Part shown: in pieces, positions 61,716 through 64,000 of the stretch
Layout: each line of letters starts with the position of its first letter
Position numbering within the stretch: the stretch's first letter is position 1
DNA from: Parvularcula sp039818345
GTDB taxonomy: Bacteria > Pseudomonadota > Alphaproteobacteria > Caulobacterales > Parvularculaceae
Assembly: GCA_039818345.1 (NCBI GenBank)
Contig: JBCBUC010000001.1
Location: forward strand, 160,383-224,382
Reading direction: 5' to 3'
DNA: 64,000 nt
Position numbers and translations under genes: made by a program
Notes under the pieces: model-generated
What the model was told of the DNA's origin: nothing
What the model saw: only the letters and a program-made list of their open reading frames with translations
Databases searched by the model: none

Positions 61716-61742
61716 AGCATGGAGAAGATGAGGTACCAGGCG

Positions 61743-62411
61743 TTAGCCTTCGGCTTTCGCTCGCTTGTCGAGATTGGCCATGATCTCAGTGACCGCTTCA
61801 TCGAGCGTTTTCTTCCGGACAGCAGCCACTTCACGTCCAAACCGCTCACGCGCTTGTTCAAAAAGTTGGCGCTCAGAATAGCTCTGTTCGGGCTGGTCGG
61901 CCGGGCGGAAGAGGTCGCGCACCACCTCGCAGACCGCCTGCAAATCACCCGAATTGATTTTCGCTTCGTATTCCTGGGCCCGGCGCGACCACATGGTGCG
62001 TTTGATCCGCGGCTTACCCTGGATGAGCTTCATCATTTCGTCGATCTGCTTGCCGGTGGCGAGGTTGCGCATGCCAGCGGCGGCCGCCTTGGCGACGGGG
62101 ACGCGCAGCTTCATTTTTTCGTGTTCGAAGTCGATCACGAAAAGTTCAATCTCGAGGCCAGCGATTTCTTGCTTCTCGAGTTCGGTGATGTAGCCGACGC
62201 CATGCGCTGGATAGATGATGTTGGTTTCGACTTTAAACTTTTGATTCTTATCCCGGTTTGCTTCAGCGCGCTTGGCGACCTTCAGGGCCGGGCGCAGCGG
62301 AGCAGGTGCAATTTTGGGTTTGTCTGCCTCGCTCTCCGTCTTTTTCGACTTGGGAGCAGCAGGAGTAAGTTTGATCGCTTTCAAAGCGTTCGCAGTCTTT
62401 GAACTAGCCAC
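61743..62411 (-). CDS. CarD family transcriptional regulator
   Basis: A 222-aa RNA polymerase-binding factor that stabilises open promoter complexes; in alphaproteobacteria CdnL/CarD members affect growth and rRNA synthesis. A low-complexity basic and Ala/Pro-rich N-terminus (about 1-55) precedes the CarD RNAP-interacting domain (NIIYPAHGVGYITELEKQEI). A helical DNA-contacting C-terminal domain follows (RTMWSRRAQEYEAKINSGDL). The N-terminal extension is longer than in the minimal family. A terminator follows. Confidence 0.93.
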   Translation of the reverse strand: MASSKTANALKAIKLTPAAPKSKKTESEADKPKIAPAPLRPALKVAKRAEANRDKNQKFKVETNIIYPAHGVGYITELEKQEIAGLEIELFVIDFEHEKMKLRVPVAKAAAAGMRNLATGKQIDEMMKLIQGKPRIKRTMWSRRAQEYEAKINSGDLQAVCEVVRDLFRPADQPEQSYSERQLFEQARERFGREVAAVRKKTLDEAVTEIMANLDKRAKAEG

Positions 62412-62763
62412 GTTTGCCTTCTCTTAAAATTGAGCAGCGTGATCAGAGCAAAAGCGCTGCGATACCAAGATGGTACCGTAACCGCGCTTCTGTTGATCAC
62501 AACATACCAGGATGTTGCCTAACGAAGATAATGTAATGACCCAGAATTCCCTGGCTACGCCTATGAAATTCTTTCTATTTCTCGATCTTCGGAGGTGAGG
62601 GTGGAGGGCCTTAACCCGATCGCGGGAAACAGTGTTTGTTTCGGCCAAACCAAGGCGTGGCCTCCCTGTATCCAATCGATTTCTCACCATCTATGGATAA
62701 TAGCAGATAATTGCCAGCATTTCCAGGGCGCGTCTCGGTATGAGACGTTAGCACATGCAAAAA
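62412..62763. other. Intergenic region between fdxA and carD
   Basis: These 352 bases must hold the carD promoter and leader on the minus strand; an AGAAGG ribosome site lies just before the carD ATG. The base composition is lower in GC than in the coding sequence around it. An 88-codon minus-strand frame is present but has no coding character. I see no RNA gene or terminator here. Confidence 0.5.
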
Positions 62764-63102
62764 TTAATCACCCTCACCGGGATTGGGGCTGAAATGCGTG
62801 TTCAGCTTATCCGTGACCTGCGCCAGCGAATCCGCATCGGGAAGGGGCTCTTTCTGCGTCGTGATGTTCGGCCAGATCTCGGCATATTTCGCGTTGAACT
62901 CGACCCATTTCCCATCCGGGTCATCGGTGTCGGGGATAATCGCGTCGATCGGGCATTCGGGCTCACACACCCCGCAATCGATGCACTCCTCCGGTTTGAT
63001 CACCAATGTGTTCTCACCCTCGTAGAAACAGTCCACGGGGCAGACTTCGACACAGTCTGTGTATTTGCACCCGATGCAGGCGTCAGTGACGACGTAGGTC
63101 AA
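62764..63102 (-). CDS. fdxA: 7Fe ferredoxin FdxA
   Basis: A 112-aa ferredoxin with one [3Fe-4S] and one [4Fe-4S] cluster. Cysteines C9, C12, C17, C21 and C25 lie in DACIGCKYTDCVEVCPVDC, and C40, C43, C46 and C50 in EECIDCGVCEPECPIDA. The C-terminal extension of about 50 residues (WVEFNAKYAEIWPNIT) is typical of this Azotobacter FdI-like type. The gene commonly lies next to carD in alphaproteobacteria. Confidence 0.97.
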   Translation of the reverse strand: MTYVVTDACIGCKYTDCVEVCPVDCFYEGENTLVIKPEECIDCGVCEPECPIDAIIPDTDDPDGKWVEFNAKYAEIWPNITTQKEPLPDADSLAQVTDKLNTHFSPNPGEGD

Positions 63103-63207
63103 GGCGTGATCTCTCCATCATGAAAAGGCGATATGATGCAAGTGATGCGCTGCGGCAAGCCGCTGATGGGTCGCAGAGGAATCGCCCATCAATCAGGCTA
63201 ATGTATA

Positions 63208-63483
63208 ATGATGACCGATGCTCTTTCCCCTGAACGCAAAAGGCTACTTTATCGTGCGATGCACCGCGGCTTTAAAGAAGCTGACCTTGTTGTGGGCCGC
63301 TTCGCTGAAGCCCATTTGGCCCGGATGACGCACGAAGAGGAGGAGGAGTTTCGGTTGCTCCTCGAGGTGCCAGACCAAGAACTCTATGCTTGGATTATCG
63401 GTCGCGAACCGGCGCCCGGTAATTACGACGGTCCGGTGCTCAAGCAGATGCAGGCCTTCGACGTTGCCGCGACGATGCCTTAA
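63208..63483 (+). CDS. sdhE: FAD assembly factor SdhE
   Basis: A 91-aa protein of the SdhE/SdhAF2 family that promotes covalent attachment of FAD to succinate dehydrogenase subunit A. The functional motif RGxxE is present as HRGFKEADLVVGRFAE. The LLEVPDQELYAWIIGRE segment is also conserved. The ATG at 63208 is immediately followed by a second ATG. Its stop overlaps the convergent TMEM175-like gene by 4 nt. Confidence 0.93.
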   Translation: MMTDALSPERKRLLYRAMHRGFKEADLVVGRFAEAHLARMTHEEEEEFRLLLEVPDQELYAWIIGREPAPGNYDGPVLKQMQAFDVAATMP

Positions 63484-64000
63484 GGCGCACCGTCCCCTCT
63501 TGTCCTGAAGATCATCAACCAAAGAACGCTCATCGCGTTCGAGATGAAGAGCAAAAAGCCTGCAAACGCCGATAATGCGGTGGACGTGGCGATCCACGCC
63601 ACCCCTGATGCCACGATGGTGAGCGTGACGAATTTAGCAATCGATCGTTTGGTCAAGGTCCGCTCGTCACGGTTCAGCTCGAGCCGGTTAGCACGGGTCA
63701 GGGCGTGGATGTAGAGAACGGCAAGCAGGGCCCCGATCAGCGCGTATCCGGTGGCGAAATACCCCATGATGATGCCCGAGCGGCCTGGCTCTGTTCCTGA
63801 AAGTCCAAGCTCGACAAACAATTGGGTGTCGCCCGTCATGGCGCGCACAGCCCAAGCAAACAGACTGTCGAAAACAAACCTCAAGGGATAGGCGACGAAC
63901 AAGATCAGCAACAGCAAGACAGCGTTGATCACCACCACCGTGCGATCGGCGAGGGCATAGCGCCTAAAATAGGTGAAATGCGCCTGCCAAACCGAAAGCC
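63480..64000 (-). CDS. TMEM175-family (DUF1211) potassium channel-like protein, 5' end cut off
   Basis: The frame stays open to the right edge, so the protein starts outside the window; an apparent ATG/GTG start near 63938 is internal. The visible part begins LSVWQAHFTYFRRYALADRT, then a membrane helix (INAVLLLLILFVAYPLRFV). Further helices follow, such as GYFATGYALIGALLAVLYIH and TLTIVASGVAWIATS. The xHFxxFRR...D(R/K)xxxxxN and YPLRF pattern matches the second half of DUF1211/TMEM175 channels. The filter helix FSDGVFAI-type motif would lie outside the window. Confidence 0.75.
   Translation of the reverse strand, partial: LSVWQAHFTYFRRYALADRTVVVINAVLLLLILFVAYPLRFVFDSLFAWAVRAMTGDTQLFVELGLSGTEPGRSGIIMGYFATGYALIGALLAVLYIHALTRANRLELNRDERTLTKRSIAKFVTLTIVASGVAWIATSTALSAFAGFLLFISNAMSVLWLMIFRTRGDGAP

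Noticed and set aside
62424..62690. 88-codon minus-strand frame between fdxA and carD
   Set aside because: It has an ordinary random composition and no homology signal that I can recognise, and it occupies the expected carD promoter region.
1..64000. tRNA, rRNA, CRISPR array, insertion sequence, integrase or prophage genes
   Set aside because: I looked for TPsiC-like GGTTCGA motifs with cloverleaf context, regularly spaced repeats, transposase or integrase motifs and terminal repeats, and saw none I could support. A covariance-model search could still find a missed small RNA.

Overview
This 64 kb window looks like ordinary chromosome from an alphaproteobacterium. The gene families point that way: an RNase E whose S1 domain is split by a long acidic insertion and which ends in a GWW motif, TrmFO, a CarD-family regulator, 7Fe ferredoxin FdxA, SdhE, a DUF4167 protein, SapC, and direct-repeat GAAC-N7-GAAC LexA-type boxes. 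I cannot place it below class from sequence alone. A Parvularcula/Hyphomonas/Caulobacter-like marine or aquatic bacterium is my inference. I see no rRNA, tRNA, CRISPR array, prophage, insertion sequence or defence island.

Layout. At 1-14.5 kb are a cut-off M48-type protease, rne, the amidase amiC, a TPR lipoprotein, ispE, a WecA-like glycosyltransferase, a long-chain prenyl diphosphate synthase, an S49 protease, small unknown genes, an alpha/beta hydrolase, SapC, and an isolated rplK-rplA pair. At 14.5-17.5 kb are two exported proteins (parallel beta-helix, and SEL1 plus peptidoglycan binding) and TusA. At 17.7-26 kb are a frameshifted RodZ-like/TonB-like gene, ispG, a DUF4760 gene, prfA-prmC, yajC-secD-secF and a squalene-synthase-like gene. 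At 26-34.5 kb are a degenerate EndoIII-like protein, an esterase, trmFO, a class A beta-lactamase, a reductase/membrane-protein pair and a serine hydrolase. At 34.5-44.7 kb are uvrA and ssb, each with an SOS box and separated by a tandem pair of outer-membrane proteins, then rsmE-gshA-AlkA-like, a TPR/TonB-like protein and an HNH nuclease. At 44.7-54.3 kb are tamB-tamA, ispA, a second DUF4760 gene, an Lrp regulator, ppx/gppA and rlmE. At 54.3-64 kb are a VPLPA-CTERM protein, guaB, rluE-like, an rsmB-like gene, DUF4167, an SDR, an NhaC antiporter, carD, fdxA, sdhE and a cut-off TMEM175 channel.

Themes. Isoprenoid synthesis is spread over ispE, ispG, ispA, a polyprenyl synthase and a squalene-synthase relative. 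The envelope is served by amiC, SecDF-YajC, TamAB, the outer-membrane protein pair and several exported proteins. RNA work includes RNase E, DUF4167, TrmFO, RsmE, RsmB, RlmE, RluE-like, PrfA and PrmC. DNA repair includes UvrA, SSB and two HhH glycosylase-fold proteins.

The least ordinary points are the frameshifted membrane HTH/TonB-like gene, two AT-richer DUF4760 genes lodged beside housekeeping genes, a terminator-like hairpin in the leader of one outer-membrane protein, a hairpin abutting the guaB start codon, an EndoIII relative lacking the usual catalytic lysine, and an orphan exported beta-helix/SEL1 operon. I found no convincing wholly new system.
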